Source of the DNA: Ectothiorhodospiraceae bacterium
GTDB lineage: Bacteria > Pseudomonadota > Gammaproteobacteria > Nitrococcales > AK92
Length of the DNA: 6,734 bases
Direction of reading: 5' to 3'
NCBI GenBank assembly: GCA_029263635.1
Contig: JAJUFY010000120.1
Coordinates: 1-6,734, forward strand
The notes beneath the pieces were generated by a model. It was not told the origin of the DNA and did no database searches. It saw nothing but the letters and a program-made list of their open reading frames with translations. How positions within the stretch are numbered: the first letter of the stretch is position 1; every line of letters starts with the position of its first letter. Positions 5,535-6,734 of this stretch are shown one piece after another. A program made the translations under genes and the position numbers.

Positions 5535-6734
5535 GTGGCTCAGGAAATCCTCATCAACGTCACTCCGCGCGAGACGCGCGTAGCGCTGGTCGAGAACGGC
5601 GTGCTGCAGGAAGTCAGCATCGAGCGGGAGCGACGTCGCGGCCTGGTCGGGAATGTCTATGTCGGCAAGGTGGTGCGGGTGCTGCCGGGGATGCAGGCGG
5701 CCTTTGTCGATGCCGGACTGGAACGGACCGCCTTCCTGCACGTCAACGACATCATCCTGCCGCCGCCGGGGGCCGAGGGCGTACCGCCGCGCCGCAGCGA
5801 GAACATCAGCGAGCTGCTGACCGAGCAGCAGCGGATCCTGGTGCAGGTGGTCAAGGATCCGATCGGCAGCAAGGGCGCCAGGCTCACCACCAACATCACC
5901 GTCCCCTCGCGCTACCTGGTATTGCTGCCGCATCAGCCCTCGGTCGGCGTTTCGGCGCGGATCGAGGACGAGGCCGAGCGGGCGCGGCTGAAGGCGATTG
6001 GTCAGGCCTTTCTCGACGAGGGCGACGAGAACGGCTACATCGTGCGTACCGCTGCCGAGCAGGCCAGCGAGGAGGCCCTGCGCGCCGACCGCGATTTCCT
6101 GCGCAAGCTCTGGGATTCCATCCGCCAGCGCGCCGAGCATGCTCAGCCGGGCACCCTGGTGCACGAGGACCTGCCGCTCTCGCTGCGCTCCATGCGGGAT
6201 CTGGTGGCGGGCGAAGTGGAGAAGGTCCGGATCGACTCGCGCGAGAACCATCAGCGGCTGCTGGATTTCTGCGAGCAGTTCCTGCCGGAGATCGCGCCGC
6301 GCATCGAGTACTATCCGGGCGAGCGGCCGATCTTCGACCTGTACGGCGTCGAGGACGAGCTGCAGAAGGCGCTGGAGCGCAAGGTAGTGCTCAAGTCGGG
6401 CGGCTATCTGATCATCGACCAGACCGAGGCGATGACCACCATCGACGTCAACACCGGTGCCTACGTCGGCCATCGCACGCTCGCCGAGACCATCTTCAAG
6501 ACCAACCTGGAGGCGGCTCAGGCCATCGCCCGCCAGGTCCGGCTGCGCAATCTCGGCGGCATCATCATCATCGACTTCATCGACATGCTGGAGGCGGAGC
6601 ACCAGCGGCAGGTGCTGCGGGCGCTGGAAAAGGCGCTGGAGCGCGACCACGCCAAGACCCAGATCAGCGGCGTCTCTGCGCTGGGCCTGGTAGAGATGAC
6701 CCGCAAGCGCACCCGCGAGAGCCTGGAACATATC
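5535..6734 (+). CDS. rng: Ribonuclease G (3' end outside window)
   Basis: RNase G is an endoribonuclease of the RNase E/G family that matures the 5' end of 16S rRNA and cleaves some mRNAs, preferring 5'-monophosphorylated substrates. The first 400 codons are present (E. coli protein 489 aa). From the GTG start the product reads MAQEILINVTPRETRVALVE, close to E. coli RNase G. The S1 domain begins near residue 39 (GNVYVGKVVRVLPGMQAAFVD). The 5'-sensor shows KDPIGSKGARLTT and IVRTAAE with Arg171-Thr172, equivalent to Arg169-Thr170 of RNase E. The catalytic domain has SGGYLIIDQTEAMTTIDVNTG with Asp304 and GGIIIIDFIDM with Asp347, the metal-binding aspartates. The region ends in EMTRKRTRESLEHI, just before the zinc-link cysteines (CPxC) would appear. 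It lacks any sign of the long RNase E tail, but that end is not visible. Identity as G rather than E rests on the N-terminus and the maf neighbour. Confidence 0.95.
   Translation, partial: MAQEILINVTPRETRVALVENGVLQEVSIERERRRGLVGNVYVGKVVRVLPGMQAAFVDAGLERTAFLHVNDIILPPPGAEGVPPRRSENISELLTEQQRILVQVVKDPIGSKGARLTTNITVPSRYLVLLPHQPSVGVSARIEDEAERARLKAIGQAFLDEGDENGYIVRTAAEQASEEALRADRDFLRKLWDSIRQRAEHAQPGTLVHEDLPLSLRSMRDLVAGEVEKVRIDSRENHQRLLDFCEQFLPEIAPRIEYYPGERPIFDLYGVEDELQKALERKVVLKSGGYLIIDQTEAMTTIDVNTGAYVGHRTLAETIFKTNLEAAQAIARQVRLRNLGGIIIIDFIDMLEAEHQRQVLRALEKALERDHAKTQISGVSALGLVEMTRKRTRESLEHI

Noticed and set aside
6561..6572. Run of four ATC triplets in rng
   Set aside because: It encodes the conserved IIII of the GGIIIIDFIDM motif around a catalytic aspartate, not a microsatellite.
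5415..6731. 438-codon open frame on the minus strand across maf and rng
   Set aside because: It is a shadow of rng: low-complexity, Leu/Gln/Asp/Arg-rich translation with no domain. rng on the plus strand has all catalytic residues.
1..6734. A novel biological system in this window
   Set aside because: All intergenic space amounts to only about 230 nt, and every long frame on the plus strand that is not a shadow belongs to a well-known housekeeping family. Nothing unassigned remains that could encode a new system.

Overview
The window is a compact stretch of housekeeping genes, all on the + strand, from a high-GC (roughly two-thirds GC by eye) gammaproteobacterium. The assignment rests on three points. 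The linked set leuS-lptE-holA-nadD-rsfS-rlmH is typical of that class. The window contains an LPS-transport lipoprotein. Protein motifs resemble the E. coli/Pseudomonas/Xanthomonas versions. The mixed gene order (proA between holA and nadD, as proA-nadD in Pseudomonas; maf-rng after rlmH, as I recall for Xanthomonadaceae) points to a lineage near Xanthomonadales, Nevskiales or Chromatiales, but the genus cannot be fixed from sequence alone.

Layout: 1-379 is the 3' end of leuS (leucyl-tRNA synthetase), overlapping lptE (376-888, outer-membrane LPS-assembly lipoprotein) by ATGA. holA (892-1914, DNA polymerase III delta subunit) follows after 3 nt. A 111-bp gap (1915-2025) holds a REP-like motif, two hairpins and possibly leader sequence for proA (2026-3291, gamma-glutamyl phosphate reductase). 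nadD (3307-3978, NaMN adenylyltransferase), rsfS (3988-4368, ribosome silencing factor) and rlmH (4376-4840, 23S rRNA pseudouridine methyltransferase) follow with gaps of 7-15 nt. A 78-bp gap with a GC-rich hairpin separates rlmH from maf (4919-5521, nucleotide pyrophosphatase of the YhdE type). maf is followed after 13 nt by the first 400 codons of rng (5535 to window end, ribonuclease G).

The tight spacing suggests one or two transcription units, with possible internal control points only in the two gaps. The functions are tRNA charging, envelope biogenesis, clamp loading, proline and NAD synthesis, ribosome control and maturation, nucleotide-pool sanitation and rRNA/mRNA processing. They share a growth-related theme but are not one pathway. 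I found no mobile element, CRISPR, RNA gene, defence system or novel gene. The few points worth checking are in the intergenic sequences and the gene order.
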